Origin: Haematobacter missouriensis
GTDB taxonomy: Bacteria > Pseudomonadota > Alphaproteobacteria > Rhodobacterales > Rhodobacteraceae
Assembly (NCBI RefSeq): GCF_000740775.1
Contig: NZ_JFGS01000029.1
Location: 1 to 51,118, forward strand
Reading direction: 5' to 3'
Length of the DNA: 51,118 nt
Of this stretch, positions 34,198-43,767 are shown piece by piece. Below the pieces are notes generated by a model. It worked only from the letters and a program-made list of their open reading frames with translations, did no database searches and was not told the origin of the DNA. Position numbers and translations under genes: made by a program. The first letter of the stretch is position 1. The number at the start of each line of letters is the position of its first letter.

Positions 34198-34693
34198 GAA
34201 CGCTGGCGCACCCCAAAGGGGCTGGACAGCACAGGAGGAACTTTCTTGTTCCGCGCGGAATGGCGGCTTTGCCGGCAGGGGAAGAAAGTTGTGACGACGC
34301 TGTTGCGCTAAAGCGGTCGAAGCGCATCGCGCTGTTCTTCGGCCAGATCAGGCCATTGAAGAGGCCGTTTGGAGCGGTCGAGACACGGGGGTGAACGGGG
34401 ACGGTGGCAACCTCGAGGCTCCATCAGGATGACCAGACCGGCGCACCGGCTTGTCTGGTCCCCCGCGTTTCAGGTCGTGCACATCCTTTTCTCCGGCCTG
34501 TGCTATCGGCATTGCCCCAACCGGTTTTCGGTCAGTCCTCGAATGCTGGCACTGACCGTCCTGCGCTCCTATGGACCGTGCCTGTGCCTCACGCTGCCCT
34601 GGGATCCACACGCTATCTACCCACCCGCCTCCTGACGAAGACGGCAGATGATCCGTATCCGCTTCTAGTACTGCCTCTACGGGTCACTCCAGT
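34198..34693. other. Gene-free stretch
   Basis: About 500 bp between the DUF736 leader and the membrane-protein gene. Several short open frames exist on both strands, but none has family-like composition, a Shine-Dalgarno and a sensible length together. It probably holds the DUF736 promoter near its left end and degraded sequence beyond; I see no repeat or RNA gene. Confidence 0.4.
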
Positions 34694-35134
34694 TCAGGTG
34701 CGTGCAAGGTTCCCGTCCGCAGGGCCGGTTGCCGCCATGCCTGCAACGCGCAGGAACGCCGTCACGCCCACCGCGACCGCACCGACTACCGAAAAGATGA
34801 TCTGCCACGTCTCGGACGGCATCATGTGTTTGACGATCCCGAGCGTAGCGTAAAACCCTGCCACGCCCGCCGGGGCAACGAAGGTCAAAGCGATCAGCAG
34901 CCGTGCCCAGATCGGACGAACCAGCATGAGCAGGCCCTGACCGACCGCCACTGTCAGACCCGCAGCGATAAGACCGATGAGGATGCCGCCAAGCCAGCCA
35001 GCGCCCGTGCCATAGGCCCATATGCCTGCGTTCAGGCCGATAAAGAACGGCAGGGCAAAAACGGCGAGATTGAACAGCAGCCAGCACATGGTCCCGATGG
35101 CTGCAATGGAAACAATAATTCCGAGAACGATCAT
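34694..35134 (-). CDS. Four-helix integral membrane protein, unknown function
   Basis: The protein has 146 residues from ATG 35134 (GGAG 8 bp upstream; longer upstream frames are less likely). It is nearly all hydrophobic helices: IVLGIIVSIAAIGTMCWLLF with NLAVFALPFFIGL, GWLGGILIGLIAAGLTVAVG, LLIALTFVAPAGVAGFYATL and IIFSVVGAVAVGVTAFLRVA. No motif gives a function. Similar small membrane proteins are frequent on plasmids of this type. Confidence 0.75.
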   Translation of the reverse strand: MIVLGIIVSIAAIGTMCWLLFNLAVFALPFFIGLNAGIWAYGTGAGWLGGILIGLIAAGLTVAVGQGLLMLVRPIWARLLIALTFVAPAGVAGFYATLGIVKHMMPSETWQIIFSVVGAVAVGVTAFLRVAGMAATGPADGNLART

Positions 35135-35274
35135 GGTGGTGACTCCGTGCAAAAGGTCGGACGGCTGCGCCTTCCACCACCACCATGGCGCAATCACAGC
35201 ATAGCAGCATTCCTCTCACCGCGCGAGAAGCGATGGCTTTCGAGGCCAGGCCTGTCCGAAAACTAGCAGGTTGA

Positions 35275-35358
35275 ATGAGAAACCTTATGCGTCTGGTGGA
35301 CCAGTATCTGCTGCACCTCTACGATGACCATATCGTTGGGCGGAAGGATGCGGGTTAA
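35275..35358 (+). CDS. Short ORF upstream of the DUF6998-like gene
   Basis: ATG 35275 opens a 27-codon frame (RNLMRLVDQYLLHLYDDHIV, then GRKDAG) ending 5 bp before the next gene. The sequence is amphipathic and protein-like. It may be a leader peptide, or the tail of a lost gene in an operon with the following one. Confidence 0.25.
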   Translation: MRNLMRLVDQYLLHLYDDHIVGRKDAG

Positions 35359-35363
35359 ACTTT

Positions 35364-35864
35364 ATGGCAGAAGTCGATTGGTCAGATGGGGCATTTTACG
35401 ACGATGGCGAATGGGTAAGCTGGTCAGACATTGACGAACAGCTTCGCCACAAGGAATGGGAAGCGAAGTATCCAAACGCCATCCGATCAATGATCCCGTA
35501 TTTTGAGGACCTGATCTCACTCGCTGAGAGCTACCATCTGGAGACGGGCCTGCATTTGTCCGTGTATGGCGACATCGGTGAGCTGTTCGGTGCCATCACC
35601 TACGGCATCAAGTTGAACAAGACCTACGCGCAGGGTTCGGACGGCAGGCTCGAAAACGATCATGTCGAAATCAAAACCATCACACCTTTCAAGACCAAGG
35701 ACGTAGTGATGGTGGATACATCGAGGCATTTCAACAAGTTGCTCGTGGTCAAAATAAATGCGGAGTTCCAGGTCTCCGGGCGAATGGTCAGCCGCAAGCA
35801 ATTGCCAAAGCGCTCAGGCCGTTATCTCCGGATTCGCTGGGAGGACCTGGCGCTCTTGCAGTAG
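35364..35864 (+). CDS. Conserved protein, DUF6998-like, unknown function
   Basis: The 166-residue protein has a core that reads like a small family found in scattered bacteria: LISLAESYHLETGLHLSVYG, then DIGELFGAITYGIKLN, QGSDGRLENDHVEIKTITPF and FNKLLVVKINAEFQVSGRMV. The pattern E-x-K after D-H-V (NDHVEIKT) recalls the core of PD-(D/E)xK nucleases, but only part of such a site is visible. I assign DUF6998 from memory and with caution. The base composition is less GC-rich than its neighbours, and it stands alone on the plus strand between minus-strand genes, which suggests recent acquisition. Confidence 0.65.
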   Translation: MAEVDWSDGAFYDDGEWVSWSDIDEQLRHKEWEAKYPNAIRSMIPYFEDLISLAESYHLETGLHLSVYGDIGELFGAITYGIKLNKTYAQGSDGRLENDHVEIKTITPFKTKDVVMVDTSRHFNKLLVVKINAEFQVSGRMVSRKQLPKRSGRYLRIRWEDLALLQ

Positions 35865-35885
35865 TGCGCAATGGCGTTATGCCGA

Positions 35886-35911
35886 ACCGGCAGCGCTCAC
35901 GCGCTGCCGGT
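35886..35911. terminator. Strong hairpin between convergent genes
   Basis: ACCGGCAGCGC (35886-35896) and GCGCTGCCGGT (35901-35911) form a perfect 11-bp stem with a TCAC loop. It overlaps the stop codon of the DUF2493 gene and lies 22 bp past the stop of the plus-strand gene. There is no clear T-tract. Confidence 0.5.
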
Positions 35912-36823
35912 CCCGAAGCGATAGACTGGGATGCCCATCTTGCGGGCCTTGTCGGCAAGGTTGTCCTGAATGCCGGTGCCGGGGAAGATGATGACCCCGA
36001 TCGGCATGATGTCGAGCATCTGGTCGTTGCGCTTGAACGGTGCTGCCTTGGCATGTTTCGCCCAGTCAGGTTTGAAGGCGACCTGTGCGACCTTGCGGTT
36101 ATTAGCCCATGTGGCCGCGATGCGTTCCGCGCCCTTGGGCGATCCGCCATGCATCAGCACCATGTCCGGGTGCTTGGCGTGGACCTGATCGAGCTTGGCC
36201 CAGATCGTCCGGTGATCGGTGGTGTCACCGCCCGAGAAAGCGATTTTCGGTCCGGCGGGCAGCAGCACCTCGTTGTCGGCCCGGCGTTTTGCGGCGATGA
36301 AGTCGCGGCTGTCGATCATGGCCGAGGTCATCTGGCGATGGTTGACCCGTGAGCCGGAGCGTTGCGACCAGGGCGTTCCGGTGGTGCGCAGATAGACGTC
36401 GGCGGCGGTATCGCAGAAGGTTTCCATGCTGTCGCGGCGCTCGATCAGGCTTTGTCCCGCGCCGATCAGGGTTTCGAGCTGGACAGATTTGACCTCGCTG
36501 CCGTCCTGCTCGCGCTGAAGGCGCTTCTGTGCCTGCTCGTTATCGTCGAGTTTGGTCTCGATCCGCTCGACAGCGCGGTGGAAGGTGTTGACGGTGGACC
36601 AGAGGATCTCGTCGAGGTCGAAATCGAGGCTGGTGTCGGCCATGGTGGAAATCAGGGCGTCGAAGATGTCGGAGACTGCGCCCTGGATGACATGATCTTC
36701 GGGTGTGATCCGGGGATCGGTCTCGTCTTCCGAGGGGCGGTAGCCGTAGAGTTCGAGTTCTTCGATGGCATGGCCGGTCGGGGACGTGCTGTGATCGGGT
36801 TCGAAATCGTCGTGCGCGGACAT
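35897..36823 (-). CDS. DUF2493 (YspA/SLOG-like) protein
   Basis: The 308-residue protein has an N-terminal acidic helical half (1-150, including AVERIETKLDDNEQAQKRLQ, a likely coiled coil). The C-terminal half carries the DUF2493 Rossmann-like domain: KIAFSGGDTTDHRTIWAKLD, LMHGGSPKGAERIAATWANN and PIGVIIFPGTGIQDNLADKA. SLOG-family proteins bind nucleotides or nucleotide derivatives. It is common on plasmids and ICEs of this type; the role is unknown. A structured leader (36830-36877) covers its ribosome-binding site. Confidence 0.88.
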   Translation of the reverse strand: MSAHDDFEPDHSTSPTGHAIEELELYGYRPSEDETDPRITPEDHVIQGAVSDIFDALISTMADTSLDFDLDEILWSTVNTFHRAVERIETKLDDNEQAQKRLQREQDGSEVKSVQLETLIGAGQSLIERRDSMETFCDTAADVYLRTTGTPWSQRSGSRVNHRQMTSAMIDSRDFIAAKRRADNEVLLPAGPKIAFSGGDTTDHRTIWAKLDQVHAKHPDMVLMHGGSPKGAERIAATWANNRKVAQVAFKPDWAKHAKAAPFKRNDQMLDIMPIGVIIFPGTGIQDNLADKARKMGIPVYRFGTGSA

Positions 36824-36829
36824 GGGATG

Positions 36830-36877
36830 CTTCCGTCAGTTGGACCGCGACCGTCGCGGCCTTCATGGCGACGAAAG
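36830..36877 (-). promoter_or_regulatory. Structured 5' leader of the DUF2493 gene (leader family II)
   Basis: In the transcript CUUUCGUC (36870-36877) pairs with GACGGAAG (36830-36837), eight pairs with one G-U. The 3' arm holds the GGAAG ribosome-binding site, 6 bases from ATG 36823. The inner hairpin is CCGCGA-CGG-UCGCGG. The segment GCCATGAAGGCCGC matches GCCATAGAGGCCGC of the DUF736 leader while the stems differ in sequence but keep pairing. The rest of the 307-bp gap before the Toprim gene contains a terminator. Confidence 0.5.
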
Positions 36878-36954
36878 CTCACGGGCGCTCCGGTCTGGCA
36901 GCGCGAGCCTCTGGCGAGTGCCTTGATGGCAAAGCCCGGCTGATTTGTTTCGCG

Positions 36955-36977
36955 CTGTAAAGGCGGGCTTGCCCGCC
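36955..36977 (-). terminator. Terminator after the Toprim gene
   Basis: On the minus strand GGCGGGC-AA-GCCCGCC (36962-36977) is a perfect 7-bp stem followed by TTTACA. It would end the sno-Toprim operon, about 155 bp after the stop at 37131. Confidence 0.5.
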
Positions 36978-37130
36978 GACGGAAATCAGTCGGGCGCCGC
37001 CATTGCCTGACCGGAGCGTTTGTGGGCCGATCGCCCTCTCAGAAGGCCAAGGCGCGGTCCTCTGCTGATGACAGGATGCAGCCTATGCGCATGACAGGGT
37101 CGGAACGCCCCGATCACGGCACTGCACCGG

Positions 37131-38168
37131 CTATGCCATTGAAGCCATGAAGCGGCTGACGTCCTCGGGAGCGATTTGCAGCCGGATCTCTGCCCGAACG
37201 GCATCCAGCCCGTAAGTTGCGAGATCTTCGTTGAAGTCCCCCATCATGGCTGAGAGCGTGATAGCCTCGATCCCGGCCTCGTGCGCCCGGCCCACCAGGC
37301 TATCACGGGCGCTGTCACCTGCCGGATCGTTGTCGCGGACGATATAGAGCCTGCGCAGTTGCGGCGGGAACAGGATGGCAGCGAGGTGTCCGGCCGAGAG
37401 TGCTGAAACCATCGGCATGGTGGGCAGAGCCTGACGTAGCGACAGGATGGTTTCGATACCTTCCCCCGCTGCCATGACATCCTGCGCATCCCCAAAACGA
37501 ACTGCATGTCTGAGCAGGTCGCCCATTGCCTTCCTTGACGGATCGACAGGTGCCTTGCCGGAGCCGTCGGGGGCCAACCATGTGCGGTGCACGCCGGTGA
37601 TCCTGCCATCGAGGTCGGTGACGGCGGCGATCATGGCGGGCCATGTTTCGGTCGGGCCATCGTCCTCGGGCCGCCAGTAGCAGTTGGGGTGGAAGCGCAG
37701 ATTTGCGGTCTGGCGTAAATCCGTAATGCCGCGTCCGCGTAAATACGCTTCTGCGATACTGCCTATCAGCGGCTGCGTCATGCGCCAGAGGCGGCGTGCG
37801 GCCTCGGATGATCCCGATGGTGCTGGCGTTCGGGACGGGCGGGATGGTGGCTGCGGTTCAGGATGCGGCAGGCTGAGGAAGCGCCAGGCCTCATGGGCAA
37901 CGTCTGCGAAGTCGATCAGACCGAGCGAATCCCGGATCACGTCCAGCAGATCGCCATATTCACCCGTGGCCGAGTCCTGCCATTTACCGGCAATGCCTTT
38001 CACGCTGTCGTGCAACCGGACGAACATGGAACGGCCAGCCGTGTTTCGGACATCGCCAACCTGCCAGTAATTGCCCTGTTTGCGGCCATTCGACAGGTAG
38101 TGGCGGCACACCGCCTCGGCCTGTCGGCCGAGACGCTGCGCCAGTTCGGAAGCGTTGAGACGCGCCAT
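37131..38168 (-). CDS. Toprim domain protein (primase/topoisomerase-like)
   Basis: The 345-residue protein has an N-terminal region (LNASELAQRLGRQAEAVCRH, then WQDSATGEYGDLLDVI) like the plasmid DUF7146-type proteins. The Toprim domain follows: the glutamate motif DVMAAGEGIETILSLRQ near 230 and the D-x-D motif LYIVRDNDPAGDSARDS near 280. It probably acts on element DNA during transfer or establishment, for instance priming the incoming strand. Its ATG overlaps the sno stop (TAATG). Confidence 0.88.
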   Translation of the reverse strand: MARLNASELAQRLGRQAEAVCRHYLSNGRKQGNYWQVGDVRNTAGRSMFVRLHDSVKGIAGKWQDSATGEYGDLLDVIRDSLGLIDFADVAHEAWRFLSLPHPEPQPPSRPSRTPAPSGSSEAARRLWRMTQPLIGSIAEAYLRGRGITDLRQTANLRFHPNCYWRPEDDGPTETWPAMIAAVTDLDGRITGVHRTWLAPDGSGKAPVDPSRKAMGDLLRHAVRFGDAQDVMAAGEGIETILSLRQALPTMPMVSALSAGHLAAILFPPQLRRLYIVRDNDPAGDSARDSLVGRAHEAGIEAITLSAMMGDFNEDLATYGLDAVRAEIRLQIAPEDVSRFMASMA

Positions 38169-41100
38169 TATGCGGCCTCCCGCTCACCGATGCGCAGAGC
38201 CGGGAAGCGGTCAAGCAGTTTGCCGGTGATCTTCGGTCCCGTTGCATCGACGGGCACGAAGAAGCGCAGTTTCCACGAGATGATCTCGCTGAAGAGGCCA
38301 TAGGCCCGCAGCCGGTCGCGCATCGCTTCCGAGAACCCTGTCACCTCGATCCGGTTGGCCCCCATGACGCGGACGCGGCGCAGTTGCAGCCCTTCGGCAA
38401 GGTCGAGGATCGTGCGACCTTCGATCAGCGCGGCATAGGCGGCATCCGGTGTCAGGCTGCTGGTGACGCCACTGGCCGAGGCATTGGCGGCCCATGCCGG
38501 CGATACCCGGCGACCGATGATGCGTTCGCCCTCGTCGGTCAGGAGCCGATAGACGCGGGAGGAGTCCTGCGGCAGCCGTTTCCAGATCGGCAGAAGCAGC
38601 CCAGTCACCATATGCAGAATGCTGTCGGTGAACTCCGGCACCTCGGCCAGTTCTGCCTTCCAGGCCACGGTGAAGTCGGCACGGTCGGCCTCGATCCAGT
38701 GGGTCTCGCCCATCGCCCGAACCGGAATGTTCATCGCCTCCATGGGCCGGATCAGCCGCACGCGCCGTTCGATCTCGCCATCATCCAGCATGACGCTGGT
38801 GGCCGGGATCTGCACGGCGGCACGACCGGATCGCTCGTTGATGAGCAATCTTGCGCGTGGATCATCCAGTTCCGCTAGGGCTGCATTGAGCGTGACCGGC
38901 TGATTGCGTTTGCGCTCGGTGAGCGTCAGAAGCCGGGTTTCTGCCCCTGTGCCGGGATGGGTGTGGATGACCTGCCGGTCTTTGACGATGAAACTTTCGG
39001 CCTTCAGCGTTTCCAGCCCCATGTCATAGGTGCCGGATGCAATGGCCCCGTCGATCCGCGCCTGCAGAAGCTGTTCGAAGGCCGAGAACAGGATGCTCTG
39101 CAACTCGATGGTCAGCGCCAGCAGGCGGTTGAGGAAGGTGGTGATCGGCGGCAGTTCGTCCTTCACACCATTGCTGTCCATCAGCTTCAGGCCAGTGGCG
39201 GATTCAAACCGTTCGAGCGAGCAGCCTCGACCTTGCCGCGCACGATCAGCAGATAGAGCTGGCGCAACGCATCGCGGGCATAGGCAGATTCCAGATTATC
39301 CTCGGGACGGAACAGCCCCTGACCGCCGGTCTGGCGCTGGCCGCGTGTGATGGCGCCCAGCGTATCGAGGCGACGGGCGATGGTCGAAAGGAAGCGCTTC
39401 TCGGCTTTGACATCCGTGGCGATGGGCCGGAACAGCGGCGGCTGCGCCTGATTGGTGCGATTGGTGCGGCCCAGCCCCTGAATGGCGGCATCTGCCTTCC
39501 AGCCCGGCTCTAGGAGGTAATGCACACGCAGCCGCTGGTTTCGTGCCGAGAGTTCGGCGTGATAGCTGCGCCCGGTACCACCGGCATCGGAAAAGACCAG
39601 AATGCGCTTCTGATCATCCATGAAGGCGGAGGTTTCCGCCAGATTTGCGGACGGTGCACGGTTTTCGACCGCCAGACGCGCCGATGCACCATCGCCCTTC
39701 CGCACGATGCGACGCGAGCGGCCTGTCACTTCCGCCACCATATCCGTGCCGAAGCGCTGCACGATCTGGTCGAGCGCCCCCGGAACGGGTGGAAGCGAAC
39801 CAAGCTGCTCCAGCATTTCGTCTCGCCGGGCTACGGCTTCGCGGCATATCACCGGCTGACCGTCACGGAATACCGGCCGTGATGAGAGGTTGCCTTCGCC
39901 ATCGGTGAACGGTTCGTAGAGCTGCACCGGAAAGGAATGCTGCAAATACGAGCCGACATATTCCCTCGGCGTGACATCGACGGAAATATCGTTCCATTCC
40001 TCGGTCGGGATCTCGGACAGCCGCCGTTCCATCAGGGCTTCGCCAGTAGAGACGATCTGGATGACGGCGGCATGGCCCGCTTCCAGATCGGCATCGATGG
40101 ACCGGATCAGGGTCGGGGTTTTCATGGAGGTCAGCAGATGGCCGAAGAAGCGCTGCTTTGTGCTCTCGAACGCCGAACGGGCAGCAGACTTCGCCTGCCG
40201 GTTCAGCGTCCCCTCGCTGCCGGTGATGTTGGCGGCTTCCATGGCCGCGTCCAGATTCCCATGAATGACAGCGAAGGCGGCAGCATATGAGTCGTAGATA
40301 TGCCGCTGTTCGTCCGTGAGCTGATGCTCGATCAGTTCATATTCGACGCCATCATAGCAGAGTGAGCGGGCGGTATAGAGGCCGAGAGATCGCAGGTCGC
40401 GGGCCAAGACCTCCATGGCCGCAACGCCTCCGGCCTCGATTGCTTCGACGAACTCGGCGCGGGTCTGGAACGGAAAGTCCTCGCCACCCCAGAGGCCGAG
40501 GCGCTGCGCATAAGCGAGATTGTGAACGGTGGTGGCACCGGTTGCCGAGACATAGACCACGCGGGCGTCGGGCAGTGCGTGCTGGAGCCTTAGCCCCGCG
40601 CGTCCCTGCTGCGAAGCGGCGACATCGCCGCGTTCTCCCTTTCCGCCTCCGGCGTTCTGCATGGAATGGCTCTCGTCGAAGATGATGACCCCATCGAAAT
40701 CGGCCCCCAACCATTCGACGATCTGTTTGACGCGCGAAACCTTCTCACCCCTGTCGTCGGAGCGTAGCGTGGCGTAGGTGGTAAAAAGGATGCCTTCAGA
40801 CAGCGTGATCGGCTTGCCTTGCGGGAAGCGTGACAGTGGCGTCACAAGCAGACGCTCCATGCCGAGAGCCGACCAGTCGCGCTGTGCGTCCTCGATCAGC
40901 TTGTCGGATTTGGAGATCCAGACTGCCTTGCGGCGTCCGCGCAGCCAATTGTCTAGGATGATGGCGGCGGACTGACGGCCCTTGCCAGCGCCGGTTCCGT
41001 CACCGAGCATGAAGCCCCGACGAAAGCGGATCGATCCGACAGCATCCTCGGGCGCGGCGCTCACATTGTCGAAATGCTCGTCCACGGTCCAGGCATCCGC

Positions 41101-42489
41101 GAGATGATCGGCATGGGCTTCTCCGGCATAGATCACCGTCTCGAGCTGGGCATCGGACAGATGCTGGCGGATGTCGCCGGGCAGCATCGGCCGATAGGAA
41201 GGCTTGGGCGGTGTGACCGAGGCCATGGCGGCGGATTGCACCAGCTTGGTCGGATGCGGCTCAGCACCGGGGATGCGCAGCGACTGCAGCGCATATTCCT
41301 CATAGATCGCATCGGACAGGCGAGTGCCTTCCGGTGGCGTCCAGTCCACGGTGTCATAGGCAAGTTCGACGCCCTCGGGATCATTGGCGGTAGCCGCGGC
41401 AGGCCGCGCAGCTGTCGCGCGGGCCAGATAACCTCGCACGGTCTTCGGCGCGGCAGTTGAAGCGGGTACCGTGATCTTCGGCAATGATACCGGCGAACGC
41501 TGCGGGACATGCGCCTCGATCCATTCGATCAGCGTGGCAACATCAGGCGCGATCCCCGGCGAGGCTGGGAAACTGGCCGGATCGTCGGCGGGCAGTTTGT
41601 CGATCACGGTCAGCCGCGTATCGATTGTGGTTCCGTGCTTTGCATAGACCGCGCCATCGACGGCGGCGCTGAACACCACTCGGCCACGGGCCTGCAAGCG
41701 GATGAAAGCGTCCCGCCATGCCGGAGCTTCGGGGCCAAAGCCAGCGCCGGTGATCGTCACGAGGCGGCCGCCGGGAGCAAGGCGGGCCAGCGCCGAGGCA
41801 ACATGGCGGTAGGCCGCATCCGCGACACGCCCGCTGACATTGGCCATGACCGAAAATGGCGGGTTCATCAGCACCACGGACGGCACAGCATCCGGAGCCA
41901 GATGATCATCGATCTGGGCGGCGTCGAAGCGGGTGACGGCAAAAGCCGGAAAGATCTGGGCAAGCAGATCGGCGCGGGTCTCGGCCAGTTCGTTGAGGAT
42001 CAGCGAGCCACCGATGGTCTGCGCCAGGATCGCCAGAAGGCCGGTGCCCGCCGATGGTTCCAGCACCCTGTCATCGGGCGTAATCGCGGCAGCCGTCAGA
42101 GCGGCGAGACCGAGCGGGATCGGCGTCGAGAATTGCTGGAAGTTCTGGCTTTCCTCGGAACGCCGGGTCTGCGTGGGCAACAGCCCCGCGATTTTTGCCA
42201 GCACGGAAATCCGTGCAGCCGGAGACGCGGCTTTACGGAAAAGCGCCTTTCCGTATTTGCGTAAGAAAAGGACGGTAGCGACTTCGCACGCCTCATAGGC
42301 CAGCTTCCAGTCCCAGGCGCCTGTGGCATCGGACGCGCCGAAGGCCGTTTCCATAGCACGGCGCAAGGTGGCGGCATCGATGCGTTCACCGCGTTCGAGA
42401 GACGGAACCAAAAGATTAGCCGCAGCCAGAATCGCGGGCGCAGCCGCCAGTGGCGTGACCGGATCGGCCACGGGAAACACCATGTTCAT
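38168..42489 (-). pseudogene. Strawberry-notch (Sno) family helicase/methylase-like protein, frameshifted
   Basis: Together two frames give a protein of about 1440 residues, the usual size. The first frame (42489-39187) has a methyltransferase-like motif VVLMNPPFSVMANVSGR, helicase motif I GDGTGAGKGRQSAAIILDNW, motif II VIIFDESHSMQNAGGG, motif III YVSATGATTVHNLAYAQR and motif VI IQGLGRTNRTNQAQPP. It ends in altered sequence after RGKVEAA. The homologous sequence (ERFESATGLKLMDSNG) resumes in the next frame and runs to 38168 (TTFLNRLLALTIELQSILFS, SGTYDMGLETLKAES). One base is missing near 39215. ATG 39181 could in principle restart the second part. Sno proteins are typical of large plasmids and ICEs; the role is unknown. 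Confidence 0.88.
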
Positions 42490-42520
42490 GTCGGAAACCT
42501 CAGGAGAGCAGAAATGGAAG

Positions 42521-42555
42521 AGTCCGAACAGCGCTCTCTCTCGACCGCCCGGACT
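42521..42555 (-). promoter_or_regulatory. Possible variant of leader family I before sno
   Basis: In the transcript AGUCCG (42550-42555) pairs with CGGACU (42521-42526). Between them GCGGU/GCUGU can pair with G-U wobbles around a GAGAGAGA loop. The shape resembles leaders before ardC, the parB-like gene and the 44316 gene, but the stem sequences differ and it ends 31 bp from the sno start, so this is a weak call. Confidence 0.3.
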
Positions 42556-42593
42556 TAACCCCTTCCGGCCCGCCTCTGACTCTCAAAGCGCAG

Positions 42594-42629
42594 CATAAAA
42601 AAAGCGCCCCGACCGAACGGTGGGGCGCT
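42594..42629 (-). terminator. Rho-independent terminator after the 43293-42649 gene
   Basis: On the minus strand AGCGCCCC (42622-42629) and GGGGCGCT (42603-42610) form an 8-bp stem with an 11-nt loop, followed by a run of seven or eight T. It is the clearest intrinsic terminator in the window and ends the three-gene unit beginning at 44316. Confidence 0.85.
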
Positions 42630-42648
42630 TGTCAGTGTCTTCTCGGGA

Positions 42649-43293
42649 TCATCCGAAGCGGCGACCAGCTGCGGTGAAGGTGTATTCATTGGCGGCAATG
42701 GTTTCATCGACAGCCTCGTCCGAGGACAGATAATCATACTCGCGCTCAAGCTGGCGGTAGAGCCAGCGGGCCAGATCGCGCAGCGCCTCGATGACCGACT
42801 CCTCGGCATCAGCGGTCATGTCCTGCCAGGTCGGGCTGTCGCGCTCGACCGTGATCGACATGCAGTATTCGTGATAATAATGGCCGCGATGGCTGGCCTC
42901 TGCGCGAATCTGATAGAAGTTGCGGCGCTGGATCGCCTGAAGGGCATCGGCGATGCGGTGCAGTTCGGTGTCCTGCGGGGCGTATTCTCGGATCAGGTGC
43001 GGCGCCTGTTTGCGGTAGGAATACCACGATTCAAAGCACGCACCGTCACCTTGTGAACAGAAGCCGCGGAACCAGATGCAGGGTTCCTGCCGGGTGCCGC
43101 CGCCCATCAATCGGACGGTGCGGGTCTTGAGGTTCAGCCCGAGGATTTCCGCGATGCGCTGGAAATCCTCATAGACGGCATCGTACCAGTCATAGTCGAA
43201 TCCGCCTTCGCGGTACCAAGCACGCGCCTTGTCCTTCGCCGCTTCGGACAATTCGTCCAAGCGATAGACGGTGGTTTCGATGATCTCAGGCAT
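42649..43293 (-). CDS. Conserved plasmid/ICE protein, unknown function
   Basis: The protein has 214 residues from ATG 43293. It is rich in Trp, Tyr and acidic residues (TTVYRLDELSEAAKDKARAW, YDWYDAVYEDFQRIAEIL, CIWFRGFCSQGDGACF, YLSSDEAVDETIAANEYTFT). The opening YRLDELSEAAKDKA resembles a family sometimes annotated as antitoxin of a TA system in alphaproteobacteria and phage-related proteins; I see no toxin partner and do not assign that function. It overlaps the upstream gene by 8 bp. Confidence 0.7.
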   Translation of the reverse strand: MPEIIETTVYRLDELSEAAKDKARAWYREGGFDYDWYDAVYEDFQRIAEILGLNLKTRTVRLMGGGTRQEPCIWFRGFCSQGDGACFESWYSYRKQAPHLIREYAPQDTELHRIADALQAIQRRNFYQIRAEASHRGHYYHEYCMSITVERDSPTWQDMTADAEESVIEALRDLARWLYRQLEREYDYLSSDEAVDETIAANEYTFTAAGRRFG

Positions 43294-43702
43294 AGGGATC
43301 GCCTCCCTCCAGCACGGTGGAAAGCCAGCCATCGGTATAGATCCAGTCCACCGTTTCGCCGGTGGCGAGATCGAGGACATGCGCGCCGCCACCAAATCCG
43401 TCGATACGCGGTTTCGAGCAGCTGTTTGCGTACTGGAAACCCCATAATCCGCTCAGGCCAAACTCGGCAGCGCAGCGTTTGACAAACTGAACGACATGCT
43501 CGGGATCGCCGGTGACGTCATCGCGCATCCATAGTTGTGTGCCGCCGTGCTCGGGTTGGATCGACAGCAGGAACCCGTCCGATGGTGGGGCCTCAGTGGC
43601 ATTATCATCCGCCAGCGCGTTGTAGAGTTCGAGCGCACGGGCGGCGTTTTCGGGGGTGCCCACGTCAAGCAGGCAGGAAAAGTGCGTGTAATAATCGGCC
43701 AT
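43286..43702 (-). CDS. Hypothetical protein of the 44316-42649 unit
   Basis: The protein has 138 residues from ATG 43702. ADYYTHFSCLLDVGTPENAA, then DGFLLSIQPEHGGTQLWMRD and AAEFGLSGLWGFQYANSCSK look like a compact alpha/beta protein. The pattern is shared with small proteins of large plasmids. No function is assigned. Its stop overlaps the next gene's start. Confidence 0.7.
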   Translation of the reverse strand: MADYYTHFSCLLDVGTPENAARALELYNALADDNATEAPPSDGFLLSIQPEHGGTQLWMRDDVTGDPEHVVQFVKRCAAEFGLSGLWGFQYANSCSKPRIDGFGGGAHVLDLATGETVDWIYTDGWLSTVLEGGDPYA

Positions 43703-43767
43703 GACGGTCTCCGGACATGACATGGCCCGGCGTATGGCCGAGCCGAATGGGATGAAATGGGTAAAGC

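Noticed and set aside
34369..34853. Short plus-strand frames in the gap before the membrane-protein gene
   Set aside because: They lack Shine-Dalgarno sequences and protein-like composition, and the longer one runs antisense into the membrane-protein gene.
39181..39183. ATG 39181 as the start of an independent gene after sno
   Set aside because: Homology continues in the same frame upstream of this ATG (ERFESATGLKL), which shows it lies inside one long gene broken by a frameshift.
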